From: CAZTZL01 sp964617625
GTDB lineage: Bacteria > Zhuqueibacterota > QNDG01 > DSAB01
Length of the DNA stretch: 10,143 bases
Direction of reading: 5' to 3'
NCBI GenBank assembly: GCA_964617625.1
Contig: CAZTZL010000100.1
Location: 1 to 10,143 of the forward strand
Part shown: in pieces, positions 1 through 6,241 of the stretch
Numbering within the stretch: the stretch's first letter is position 1
Layout of the letters: each line of letters opens with the position of its first letter
Made by a program: the position numbers and the translations under genes
Notes under the pieces: model-generated
Databases searched by the model: none
What the model saw: the letters and a program-made list of their open reading frames with translations, nothing else
Told to the model about the DNA's origin: nothing

Positions 1-1
1 A

Positions 2-76
2 AAAGATTACCGGGGCAGGCCTGAAGGGGAGATAACTTTTCCTGCCCCCCATATGGTTAAGCAGCTCCCATCATGA
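2..76 (+). CDS. 3' end of an unidentified upstream gene (partial)
   Basis: Frame 2 is open from the left edge of the window to a TGA at 74-76 and gives 24 residues that begin KDYRGRPEGEI and end HMVKQLPS. The composition is that of an ordinary soluble protein, and the frame ends about 100 bases before the next start, as expected for the tail of an upstream co-directional gene. The tail is too short for me to recognise a family. The alternative is chance open frame, since 24 codons without a stop is not statistically compelling by itself. An 8-bp inverted repeat (12-19 with 41-48) lies inside it. Confidence 0.45.
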   Translation, partial: KDYRGRPEGEITFPAPHMVKQLPS

Positions 77-88
77 AGGGGGATTTTT
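65..88 (+). terminator. weak possible terminator after the partial upstream gene
   Basis: CTCCC at 65-69 can pair with GGGGG at 78-82 (one G-U pair) around an 8-base loop, followed by A and a run of five T at 84-88. The stem is short and overlaps the last codons of the partial gene. It would separate that gene from the cluster starting at 177, but it is only marginally stable. Confidence 0.3.
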
Positions 89-176
89 GTGTTTAACAAG
101 CATAAATGAACAAGTGAGTATTTGATATTACCATGAAATTTATTATCTTTCAAGGTTCTTAAAAGGAGCGAGATCG

Positions 177-1046
177 TTGTTAAGCCGGATTAAACAAATA
201 TTATTTCCATTTCGTCAGGATATTTCCAGCGTGAAAGTCTATGCTTTGGTCGGGTCCACGGGAACGGGAAAGAGCTTCCGGTCCAAGCTTCTGGCTGATA
301 AACACAATATCGATCTGATTATCGATGACGGTTTGATCATTCGGGGGAAGATCATTATTGCCGGGAAGTCTGCCAAACGCGAGACAAACAAATTCAAGGC
401 AATCAAGCGGGCGATTTTTGAAGATTTTAACTACGCGAAAGAAATGCAGAAAGTGCTTGCAGAGGAAAAGTTCAATTCCATACTGCTGATCGGGACTTCG
501 GAAAAAATGGTCGGACGGATTGCCGAACGGCTGGATTTACCCTATCCGGACGAAATTATTTATATCGAAGATCTGGCTACCAGAGAGGAAATAGCCAATG
601 CTATGGATAGCCGGCGTATCGAGGGCAAGCATGTCATTCCGGTTCCGATGATCGAAGTGCGTAAAGATCCAGCTCACCGTATTCTCGATTCAATCCGGTT
701 TTTTCTCAAAGCCCATCCGGTTTTTATCTGGAAGAATAAAGTGGTCGAGAAAACCATTGTTCAGCCGTTGTTCAGCCGGCGTGGACAGCTTTCTATTTCG
801 CAGTCCGCGCTCAGCCAGATGATCATGCACTGCGTTCTGGAATACAACCCCGATATCACGATTAAAAAAATATTTCTCGACCCTTTTCAGGAAAGCTTTC
901 GCTTGGAGGTTAAATTGTGCGTTCCGTTTGGTATGAGTATTCCGAAAACGTTGACAGAACTACAGGATTACATCATCAATAATGTTGAAAAATACAGCGG
1001 AGTTCATATCGATTCACTGAATTTGATTGTCGATGTTCTGAAATAG
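177..1046 (+). CDS. P-loop NTPase with C-terminal Asp23/Gls24-like domain
   Basis: The protein has 289 residues. It starts at TTG 177, preceded by AAAGGAG at 162-168 with 8-base spacing; no ATG start has comparable support. A hydrophobic strand leads into a Walker A loop GSTGTGKS at residues 26-33, so it should bind ATP or GTP. A candidate Walker B-like strand is NSILLIGTSE near residue 100. The last 85 or so residues (from about 205) follow the Asp23/Gls24 pattern: GQLSISQSAL at the start, a mid strand LEVKLCVPFGMSIP, an amphipathic helix LTELQDYIINNVEKYSG, then a final strand NLIVDVL. Asp23/Gls24 domains are known from envelope-associated stress proteins of Gram-positive bacteria. Here one is joined to a nucleotide-binding module. 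No signal peptide or membrane segment is visible, so the protein is probably cytoplasmic. It is first in a cluster, 19 bases before a membrane glycosyltransferase. Substrate and role are unknown; a link to the cell envelope is inference. Confidence 0.75.
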   Translation: MLSRIKQILFPFRQDISSVKVYALVGSTGTGKSFRSKLLADKHNIDLIIDDGLIIRGKIIIAGKSAKRETNKFKAIKRAIFEDFNYAKEMQKVLAEEKFNSILLIGTSEKMVGRIAERLDLPYPDEIIYIEDLATREEIANAMDSRRIEGKHVIPVPMIEVRKDPAHRILDSIRFFLKAHPVFIWKNKVVEKTIVQPLFSRRGQLSISQSALSQMIMHCVLEYNPDITIKKIFLDPFQESFRLEVKLCVPFGMSIPKTLTELQDYIINNVEKYSGVHIDSLNLIVDVLK

Positions 1047-1065
1047 AAATCGATCCCTTATAAAA

Positions 1066-2748
1066 ATGGATAAAAGTATGCTGGACTTTTTTAAAAAATA
1101 TACGGGTATTGTCATCATCATTATTGCACTGGTTATTCGTGTACTGGATGGCATCCGGGTGCCGGTCTACATGGACGAAATTCCACTTCTTTATAATATC
1201 AGCCATTTCGTCAGTCACAAAACCATCCTTCCGGAACATTTCGGCTATCCCACTTTTTTCAGTTACCTTATGGTTATTCCTGTTCTCATCCTTTTTGCCG
1301 GATATTATTTGACTACAGGATATCCGCTTTCGTGTTTGACGGATTCCCGGTGGATGCAGTTTCTTTTTGATCATAAACTTCCGCTTCTCGTTTTCGGAGG
1401 AAGGTTCGTTTCCATTTTTATGTTCATGATGACGGTTGTTGCCGTATATTTATGGACAAAAAAGCGATACGGTTGGGGAGCCGGATTGATCACTCTATGC
1501 ATACTCACTTTTGATCCGTTTGGAGGCCATTATTTTGCATTTTCCCGTTATGCACTTCCCGAAATGACCACAGCTTTCCTTGTGACCGCGGGCCTCTTGC
1601 TTTGTTTTGAGTTTTTCTTTACCAATCAAACACATTATTTGTTTTTGGCTTCATTTTTAATCGGTCTGGCAGCAAGCACAAAATATAATGCCGGAATGGC
1701 CGTGATACCGCTGTTATGTGCACCTTTTTTATCTGTTAAAGGAAGGCATTGGAAGATCATCTTGAGTACATACGGATTGTTTATTTTGGGATTTGTTACG
1801 GGATCGCCGGGTTGGCTCATTATTCCGCATCGATTTATTCATGGATATTTTCTGGTGAACAATCTCCTTACTACCGGTCATGTTGGTGACAACGGTGTGG
1901 ATTGGCTCTGGGTCCTCGATCAAATCTGGCGATGTAATACCTATGTTCTGCCGGTGGTTTTTTTGGCTGTCGGATATGCTATTTATAAACATACAAAAGA
2001 AGATATTTTATTTCTTCTTTTAATTCTGCCTTCCTTTCTCTATATCGGTCAACTTGAAAAAAAGTCCATACACTATTTTATTTTCCTTTATCCGATATTA
2101 ACCTTATTTATGGGAAGAATAGTAAATATTATCGGTGGCAAACTCCGGGTTCCAATTTTAAAACTGCTTTTTGTTTGCCTGTGCGTCTTTCTTTTTATTC
2201 TGAATCCGCTGTTTCGAATTTCCCGCATGGTTCATCGTGATATGATTCAAGACAACCGTGTTGCTGCTGAACAGTGGATTCAAAAAATGATTCCGGGAGA
2301 GTCTGTTCTTTTGATTGATCCGGTTATTTTTCGGAACTTGACTGACGAAGGTCAAGCTTTCCGCAAGATTCAGGAGATTGAGTTTTCAGGAAGTCAGTGT
2401 GCGGAAAGGGTTAAAAATTATTATAACAAGCGGCCGCTTTATCACATTCAAAATATACGTGACTATTGGAATAATCCAAACAGCATCCTGGAGAATTCTG
2501 CAGACTATATCGTCATTTCTTCGAGTAATTTTAACCGTTTTTTTGTCCAGGATTCCAGTCAGGTTCCCGATCCTTCATCCCCGCTTTATCAGGATTATCG
2601 AAATCAGAAAGAATTTTATGAAAAAATCTTATCCGAAGAAGAGCGTTCTCTTCATCTCATAAAAAGGTTTACAGGGATTGCCGGTCCTAAGATCAGGATT
2701 TATCAGAAACTTCTAATTCCACCGAACGAGAAAATCGATGTCCAGTAA
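1066..2748 (+). CDS. GT-C membrane glycosyltransferase (GT39/ArnT-like)
   Basis: The protein has 560 residues and is a polytopic membrane protein. A first hydrophobic helix at about residues 13-27 is followed by an extracytoplasmic-type loop with the acidic pair D37-E38 (motif VYMDEIPLLYN). That is where GT-C enzymes of the GT39/PMT and ArnT class place their catalytic acidic residues. Many further hydrophobic segments run to about residue 390 (for example LFVCLCVFLFILNPL). A soluble tail of about 165 residues then begins near RDMIQDNRVAAEQWIQ and includes a Rossmann-like strand ESVLLIDPV. Such enzymes move a sugar from a polyprenyl-phosphate carrier to a protein, lipid or glycan on the outer face of the inner membrane. 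Donor and acceptor cannot be read from the sequence. ATG 1066 has no good Shine-Dalgarno site; ATG 1078 is an alternative. It is probably co-transcribed with the gene ending at 1046. Confidence 0.82.
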   Translation: MDKSMLDFFKKYTGIVIIIIALVIRVLDGIRVPVYMDEIPLLYNISHFVSHKTILPEHFGYPTFFSYLMVIPVLILFAGYYLTTGYPLSCLTDSRWMQFLFDHKLPLLVFGGRFVSIFMFMMTVVAVYLWTKKRYGWGAGLITLCILTFDPFGGHYFAFSRYALPEMTTAFLVTAGLLLCFEFFFTNQTHYLFLASFLIGLAASTKYNAGMAVIPLLCAPFLSVKGRHWKIILSTYGLFILGFVTGSPGWLIIPHRFIHGYFLVNNLLTTGHVGDNGVDWLWVLDQIWRCNTYVLPVVFLAVGYAIYKHTKEDILFLLLILPSFLYIGQLEKKSIHYFIFLYPILTLFMGRIVNIIGGKLRVPILKLLFVCLCVFLFILNPLFRISRMVHRDMIQDNRVAAEQWIQKMIPGESVLLIDPVIFRNLTDEGQAFRKIQEIEFSGSQCAERVKNYYNKRPLYHIQNIRDYWNNPNSILENSADYIVISSSNFNRFFVQDSSQVPDPSSPLYQDYRNQKEFYEKILSEEERSLHLIKRFTGIAGPKIRIYQKLLIPPNEKIDVQ

Positions 2749-2789
2749 ATCCCGAAAGATGAATTGGTCTGAATGTCGAAGGCAACAAT

Positions 2790-3086
2790 ATGGTTACAAA
2801 AGATACAATTGTAGAGACATTGAAAGAGTGTTATGATCCGGAAATTCCGATCAACATTGTGGATTTAGGTTTGATCTACGATATTGCAATCGAAAAAGGC
2901 AATGTGTCTGTCAAGATGACGCTTACGGCGCGCGGGTGTCCGATGAGCAGATTTATTGCTGAAAATGTCAAAAAGAGAATCGAAGCGCTCGACGGGGTCG
3001 ATAAAGTGAATATTCAAATGGTTTGGGATCCACCGTGGACACCTGAACGCATCGATCCGGAAGCGAAAAAGATTTTAGGGTTCTAG
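2790..3086 (+). CDS. MIP18 family (DUF59) Fe-S cluster assembly protein, SufT-like
   Basis: The protein has 98 residues, the usual size for a stand-alone MIP18/DUF59 domain. Family hallmarks are the DPEIPINIVDLGLIYD stretch at residues 16-31, the conserved cysteine C50 in TLTARGCPMS, and the C-terminal VWDPPWTPERIDPEAKKILG. Relatives include SufT, which helps mature Fe-S proteins, PaaD, and eukaryotic CIA2/FAM96. The likely role is as a cytoplasmic Fe-S maturation factor, but client proteins cannot be inferred. ATG 2790 is preceded by AAGG at 2779-2782, 7 bases away. The gene follows the glycosyltransferase by 41 bases. It ends in TAG in the same reading frame as the PP-loop gene just downstream, with no canonical start in between, so the two may be translationally linked. 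Confidence 0.9.
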   Translation: MVTKDTIVETLKECYDPEIPINIVDLGLIYDIAIEKGNVSVKMTLTARGCPMSRFIAENVKKRIEALDGVDKVNIQMVWDPPWTPERIDPEAKKILGF

Positions 3087-3107
3087 TTTATTTTAAATTC
3101 AAATAAA

Positions 3108-4097
3108 ATAAAAGCAGTCGCTCTGATTTCAAGCGGACTGGACAGCCTTTTGTCCGCTGTTCTTATCAAGCGGCTCGGTATTGAAATCATTGGGCTGCAC
3201 TGTCTTTTCCGGTTCGATCCATTTTCGGACGAAGATCGCATTCGGCGGCTTTATGAGCTTTTCAAACCTCACAACATTCCTGTTATTGTCAAAGACATTA
3301 CCGATGATTTCCTGAAGATGTTTCTTGAGCCAGATCACGGTTACGGTTCCGAGATGAATCCCTGTATCGACTGCCGTTTAATGACGCTTCAATATGGCAA
3401 AGCATTCATGGAAGAGATCGGAGCAAAATTTATCATTACCGGAGAAGTGGTGGGCCAGCGCCCGATGACACAGAACAAACCCACTCTTTTTCATGTGGAT
3501 AAAGTGTCGGGACTGAAAGGGATTATCCTGCGCCCTTTGTCGGCCAGAATACTTCCTCCTACTGTTCCGGAAGAAGAGGGTTGGGTGGACCGCGGGAAAC
3601 TCCACGATTTTTCAGGCCGAAGCCGGAAACCTCAGATCGCTCTAGCCGCTCAACTGGGGATCGACGATTATAACCAGCCGGCAGGGGGGTGTCTTCTGAC
3701 GGATCCGGAATGGGCAAGAAGAGCCAAGAAACTGATAAAAAACCGTAATACAAATGAAATTTCTTTGGAAAGCATTCGAATGCTTCGCCTGGGAAGGCAT
3801 TTCTGGCCGAACGATCACCTGTGGATCGTTGTCGGGAGGAATGAGCAGGACAACCGGATACTTGAATTGTTTGGAGAAGGAAGGTGGGTTTTTGAACCTG
3901 ATCAAATCGAAGGTCCACTGGCGATTGCGGAAAATGTATTGAATGAAACGGATCGTAAAACAGTATCCGGAATTGTTGCCCGTTACTGTTCGAAGTGCCG
4001 GAATGATGAAGTATCGATCCATTATCGAGGAAGTGAAGAGGGTATCTGTAAAGTCGGAAAAACCCCTGACGCTATGATGAAATTATGGCGGGTGTGA
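3108..4097 (+). CDS. MnmA-like PP-loop thiouridylase with NFACT-R-like C-terminal domain
   Basis: The start is uncertain. The ATP pyrophosphatase loop SSGLDS lies at 3129-3146, upstream of the first canonical start (TTG 3150), so translation must begin earlier. Numbered from ATA 3108 the protein has 329 residues; ATT 3090, with AGGG at 3077-3080, is the other candidate. The PP-loop is at residues 8-13. Two cysteine sites match the MnmA arrangement: NPCIDCR (C86, C89) and PAGGCLLTDP (C195). In MnmA the equivalent cysteines carry and transfer sulfur to tRNA uridine. From about residue 230 the sequence resembles the NFACT-R/DUF814 RNA-binding domain, with IVVGRNEQDNRIL around residues 240-252. 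The tail contains a CSKC pair. I infer a cytoplasmic tRNA-sulfurating enzyme distinct from classical MnmA; the exact nucleoside is unknown. It lies directly behind an Fe-S assembly factor, a plausible functional partner. Confidence 0.8.
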   Translation: MKAVALISSGLDSLLSAVLIKRLGIEIIGLHCLFRFDPFSDEDRIRRLYELFKPHNIPVIVKDITDDFLKMFLEPDHGYGSEMNPCIDCRLMTLQYGKAFMEEIGAKFIITGEVVGQRPMTQNKPTLFHVDKVSGLKGIILRPLSARILPPTVPEEEGWVDRGKLHDFSGRSRKPQIALAAQLGIDDYNQPAGGCLLTDPEWARRAKKLIKNRNTNEISLESIRMLRLGRHFWPNDHLWIVVGRNEQDNRILELFGEGRWVFEPDQIEGPLAIAENVLNETDRKTVSGIVARYCSKCRNDEVSIHYRGSEEGICKVGKTPDAMMKLWRV

Positions 4098-4109
4098 CTG
4101 CTTTTAAGG

Positions 4110-4138
4110 TTGACTTTATCCTGTTTTTTGGCTATATT
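4110..4138 (+). promoter_or_regulatory. sigma70-type promoter of the ferredoxin gene
   Basis: TTGACT at 4110-4115 and TATATT at 4133-4138 are separated by exactly 17 bases. Both hexamers differ from consensus by one base. The predicted transcription start near 4145 leaves a leader of about 45 bases before the GTG at 4191. This places the ferredoxin in its own transcription unit although it follows the PP-loop gene on the same strand. Confidence 0.6.
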
Positions 4139-4190
4139 TTTAATCATTTTTTTAACGATAATAATATGATTTTATATTCAGGAGGTTACA

Positions 4191-4358
4191 GTGGCACACA
4201 AAATTACTGACGAATGCATCAGCTGCGGTGCATGTGAATCCGAATGTCCCGAAGGGGCCATCAGTGAAGGTGATGAAATTTATAAGATTGATCCAAAATT
4301 ATGTACTGATTGTGGTTCATGTGTTGAGGTCTGTCCTGTAGAAGCAATTGTCGAATAG
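4191..4358 (+). CDS. 2[4Fe-4S] ferredoxin, clostridial type
   Basis: This is a short gene of 55 residues. It starts at GTG 4191 with a perfect AGGAGG at 4180-4185, 5 bases upstream, and ends at TAG 4356-4358. Two classic CxxCxxCxxxCP motifs are complete: C9, C12, C15, C19 followed by P20, and C38, C41, C44, C48 followed by P49. Length and spacing are those of bacterial 2[4Fe-4S] ferredoxins, which are small acidic cytoplasmic electron carriers for enzymes such as pyruvate:ferredoxin oxidoreductase and hydrogenases. It has its own promoter and terminator and is probably monocistronic and well expressed. No redox partner gene is in the window. Confidence 0.95.
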   Translation: MAHKITDECISCGACESECPEGAISEGDEIYKIDPKLCTDCGSCVEVCPVEAIVE

Positions 4359-4395
4359 TAATGATCGCCCGGGAAAAATGTATTAATTTAATTTT

Positions 4396-4420
4396 AGGCA
4401 GAGTTTATACTCTGCCTTTT
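4396..4420 (+). terminator. rho-independent terminator of the ferredoxin gene
   Basis: AGGCAGAG at 4396-4403 and CTCTGCCT at 4410-4417 form a perfect 8-bp stem with the 6-base loop TTTATA. The stem runs directly into the T-run 4417-4420. It lies 38 bases after the ferredoxin stop codon. Confidence 0.9.
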
Positions 4421-4442
4421 CTGTTGAAGTTTGACAGGAGTA

Positions 4443-4499
4443 ATGATGGATCTTTTTAGAGTTCCATTCGTTTTATTTTTGACGGTACTGCAGAGCTGA
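4443..4499 (+). CDS. possible 18-residue leader peptide upstream of the FmdB gene
   Basis: ATG 4443 (with a second ATG at 4446) opens an 18-codon frame, MMDLFRVPFVLFLTVLQS, ending in TGA 4497-4499. AGGAG at 4436-4440 lies only 2 bases before the first ATG and 5 before the second. The peptide is hydrophobic. It sits between the ferredoxin terminator and the FmdB-like gene. It may be a translated leader or a chance frame; no attenuator structure is evident. Confidence 0.22.
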   Translation: MMDLFRVPFVLFLTVLQS

Positions 4500-4551
4500 T
4501 TAAAATTCAGTGAGCATTTTTCTGGAAATAAAGGAAAGGGTAAACGGATTT

Positions 4552-4776
4552 ATGCCGACATATGAGTTTACATGTAAAGCTTGTCAGCATCATTTTGATA
4601 TTTTTACAACGGTCTCGAAAAAAAATAAAATTGTGTGCCCCAAATGCGGCGGGAAAAAATTGAAAGAAACTTTTGGCGTTTTTTATGTCGGAGGCAATCT
4701 GAGCCAGCCGAGTGCGGGAAGCGGTGGAAGCTGTTCAGGAACATGTACATCCTGCAACAGTACTTGCAGCCATTGA
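4552..4776 (+). CDS. FmdB-family zinc-ribbon protein
   Basis: The protein has 74 residues from ATG 4552. The N-terminus MPTYEFTCKACQHHFD is the FmdB-family signature (usually MPxYEYxCxxCGHxFE), which fixes this start over GTG 4510 in the same frame. AAGGAAAGGG at 4531-4540 provides a ribosome binding site. Two CxxC knuckles, C8/C11 and C29/C32, form the predicted zinc ribbon. A Gly/Ser linker then leads to a Cys-rich tail with C61, C65, C68 and C72, as is common in this family. The family is named after a putative regulator of formamidase or methylamide genes, but most members have no proven function. It is followed by a thioredoxin gene 24 bases later, so a shared thiol or metal role is possible but unproven. 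Confidence 0.88.
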   Translation: MPTYEFTCKACQHHFDIFTTVSKKNKIVCPKCGGKKLKETFGVFYVGGNLSQPSAGSGGSCSGTCTSCNSTCSH

Positions 4777-4800
4777 GTATTCTATTTATTCGGGTTGGAT

Positions 4801-5124
4801 ATGACGGTTAAAAGTGAATGGCCGAAGTCTTTTTACGAACTGATTCAACAGTCCGAAATTCCCGTTTTTGTTGATTTTTGGGCCGAATGGTGCGGCGCCT
4901 GCAAAATGGCTGCTCCTGTTATCAAACAAGTGTCCAATACCTTTAAGGGAAAGTTAGTGACAATAAAAGTGAATGTCGATCAAAAGCCAGCAATTGCATC
5001 TCAATATCAGATTTCAGGAATTCCGACTCTCATGCTGTTTCACCGGGGGAAAGTCCTGTTTCGTTTGTCCGGTGCCGTACCGTTTGAACAATTAAAGCGT
5101 GAAATAGAGAAATACATCACGTGA
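4801..5124 (+). CDS. thioredoxin with WCGAC active site
   Basis: The protein has 107 residues from ATG 4801; TTG 4795 is an in-frame alternative and neither has a strong ribosome binding site. It is a full-length single thioredoxin domain without a signal peptide, so cytoplasmic. The active site is W30-C31-G32-A33-C34-K35. The buried aspartate is D25 in VFVDFWAEW and the cis-proline is P75 in GIPT. Position 33 is alanine, where classical thioredoxins have proline (WCGPC). That change is expected to alter redox potential, but both cysteines remain, so dithiol-disulfide exchange should be intact. No thioredoxin reductase is in the window. It probably shares a transcript with the FmdB-like gene. 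Confidence 0.93.
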   Translation: MTVKSEWPKSFYELIQQSEIPVFVDFWAEWCGACKMAAPVIKQVSNTFKGKLVTIKVNVDQKPAIASQYQISGIPTLMLFHRGKVLFRLSGAVPFEQLKREIEKYIT

Positions 5125-5141
5125 CAACATCCTTTCATTTT

Positions 5142-5155
5142 ATTCGTATACGAAT
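5142..5155. promoter_or_regulatory. 14-bp perfect palindrome, possible operator
   Basis: ATTCGTATACGAAT reads identically on both strands. It lies in the gap between the thioredoxin stop (5124) and the rnhB start (5202). As RNA it could form only a 5-bp stem with a TATA loop and has no strong T-run after it, so a dimeric protein-binding site is as likely as a terminator. No convincing promoter is recognisable beside it. Confidence 0.3.
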
Positions 5156-5201
5156 TATTCTTCCATGTTAGTATTGCATCCTCATTGGGAGGAGAAGCAT
5201 T

Positions 5202-5852
5202 TTGGCCGATTCTGTTTCTGTCCACGAAAAAGAAAAGAGCCGTATCTTTCAGCTTCTTGAACATGAAAGGATACTGTGGAATCGGGGACTGAAGTTTGTC
5301 GCCGGTGTTGATGAGGCGGGTCGGGGACCCTTGGCCGGACCGGTGGTCGCGGCTGCTGTTATTTTCCCCCCGAATATCTTTATCCCCGGCATCGATGATT
5401 CAAAAAAGATTATCCATTCCCGGCGTGTCGTATTATGTCAAAAAATCCGGGAAGAGGCAGTTTCTTTTGGTATCGGTATCGTCAGTGAAAAAACAATCGA
5501 CAGGATCAATATACTGCGGGCCAGTCTTGAAGCCATGCGTCTTGCCCTGGAACAGCTTTCTGTTTTCCCTCAGCACGTTCTCATCGATGGCAGCTTTGTG
5601 CCGGATATTCCCTGTGAAAAGACACCGATTATCAAAGGCGATCAAAAATGTTACTCGATTGCCGCGGCTTCGATTGTTGCCAAAGTCACACGGGATGAAA
5701 TGATGGAAACCTATGACCGGATGTATCCCCATTACGGTTTTGCGAAACACAAAGGATATGGCACGCGGGACCATATTAAGGCTTTAAAAAAGCACGGATG
5801 GTCACCGATTCACCGGCGGAGTTTTAAGGTGAAGGGATTGCAGGTATCGTGA
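5202..5852 (+). CDS. rnhB: ribonuclease HII
   Basis: The protein has 216 residues from TTG 5202, with GGAGGAG at 5188-5194 and 7-base spacing. RNase HII cleaves RNA in RNA/DNA hybrids and nicks at single ribonucleotides misincorporated into DNA. The catalytic acidic set is complete: D37 and E38 in GVDEAGRGPLAGP, D129 in VLIDG, and D147 in IKGDQK. The family blocks DDSKK (65-69), SIAAASIVAKVTRD, the YPHYGFAKHKGYGT stretch and SPIHRRSF are all present. The N-terminal extension of about 30 residues before the first catalytic strand is common in the family. The stop overlaps the yraN start by 4 bases, an arrangement often seen for this gene pair. Confidence 0.97.
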   Translation: MADSVSVHEKEKSRIFQLLEHERILWNRGLKFVAGVDEAGRGPLAGPVVAAAVIFPPNIFIPGIDDSKKIIHSRRVVLCQKIREEAVSFGIGIVSEKTIDRINILRASLEAMRLALEQLSVFPQHVLIDGSFVPDIPCEKTPIIKGDQKCYSIAAASIVAKVTRDEMMETYDRMYPHYGFAKHKGYGTRDHIKALKKHGWSPIHRRSFKVKGLQVS

Positions 5853-6226
5853 AACGAACAGACGATTACAGAAAAAGGGTCGGAAGGGAAGGGGAGGAGA
5901 GAGCCGTTCACTATTTAAAAGGGAAAGGTTTCACAATTCTTGAACGGAATTACCGGGCGGAACGGGGAGAAATAGACATTATTGCGCTTGACGGGGATAT
6001 TCTTGTTTTTATAGAGGTGAAGACGCAGCGGCACGATTCGTTTGGAGAACCGGAAGCCTGGGTCGATCAAAAAAAACAGGCTCAAATCGGGAAAGTTGCC
6101 CAGGCATATATTCAGCAGCACAATATTAACGACAGGGACTGCCGTTTCGATGTGATTGGCATTGTTGATACTGACCGGAATATGGAAATCCGTCACATTG
6201 AGGACGCTTTTTGGCTGGAACCTTAA
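5849..6226 (+). CDS. yraN: YraN family (UPF0102) endonuclease-fold protein
   Basis: The protein has 125 residues, the usual size for the family. GTG 5849 overlaps the rnhB stop in the sequence GTGA, which indicates translational coupling. Conserved blocks are GREGEERAVHYLKGKGF near the N-terminus, NYRAERGEIDIIA with its acidic residues, and LVFIEVKT; together these are the (D/E)...D...ExK pattern of the restriction-endonuclease-like fold. The residue after EVKT is Q, where R is usual. YraN proteins are predicted nucleases linked by context to DNA repair or recombination, but their substrate is not established. Adjacency to rnhB fits a DNA maintenance role. Confidence 0.94.
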   Translation: MKRTDDYRKRVGREGEERAVHYLKGKGFTILERNYRAERGEIDIIALDGDILVFIEVKTQRHDSFGEPEAWVDQKKQAQIGKVAQAYIQQHNINDRDCRFDVIGIVDTDRNMEIRHIEDAFWLEP

Positions 6227-6241
6227 CTGAAGAGTATCAAG

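Noticed and set aside
12..48. 8-bp inverted repeat (GGGGCAGG with CCTGCCCC), possible terminator or riboswitch
   Set aside because: The loop is 21 bases, no T-run follows, and it lies inside the probable coding tail at 2-76. I see no known riboswitch core.
122..146. Possible promoter (TTGATA, then TATTAT) ahead of the first full gene
   Set aside because: The spacing between the boxes is only 13 bases and no alternative pairing has acceptable spacing.
3642..4022. Long open frame on the minus strand opposite the PP-loop gene (similarly 3559-3918)
   Set aside because: It is antisense to a well-supported conserved gene and the translation has no recognisable domain or ribosome site.
4431..4459. 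TTGACA as a promoter -35 box for the FmdB-thioredoxin pair
   Set aside because: No acceptable -10 hexamer lies 16-18 bases downstream; the sequence there is mostly T.
5296..5703. 135-codon plus-strand frame inside rnhB
   Set aside because: It is out of frame within a gene with all catalytic residues of RNase HII; the translation looks like a frame-shifted shadow.
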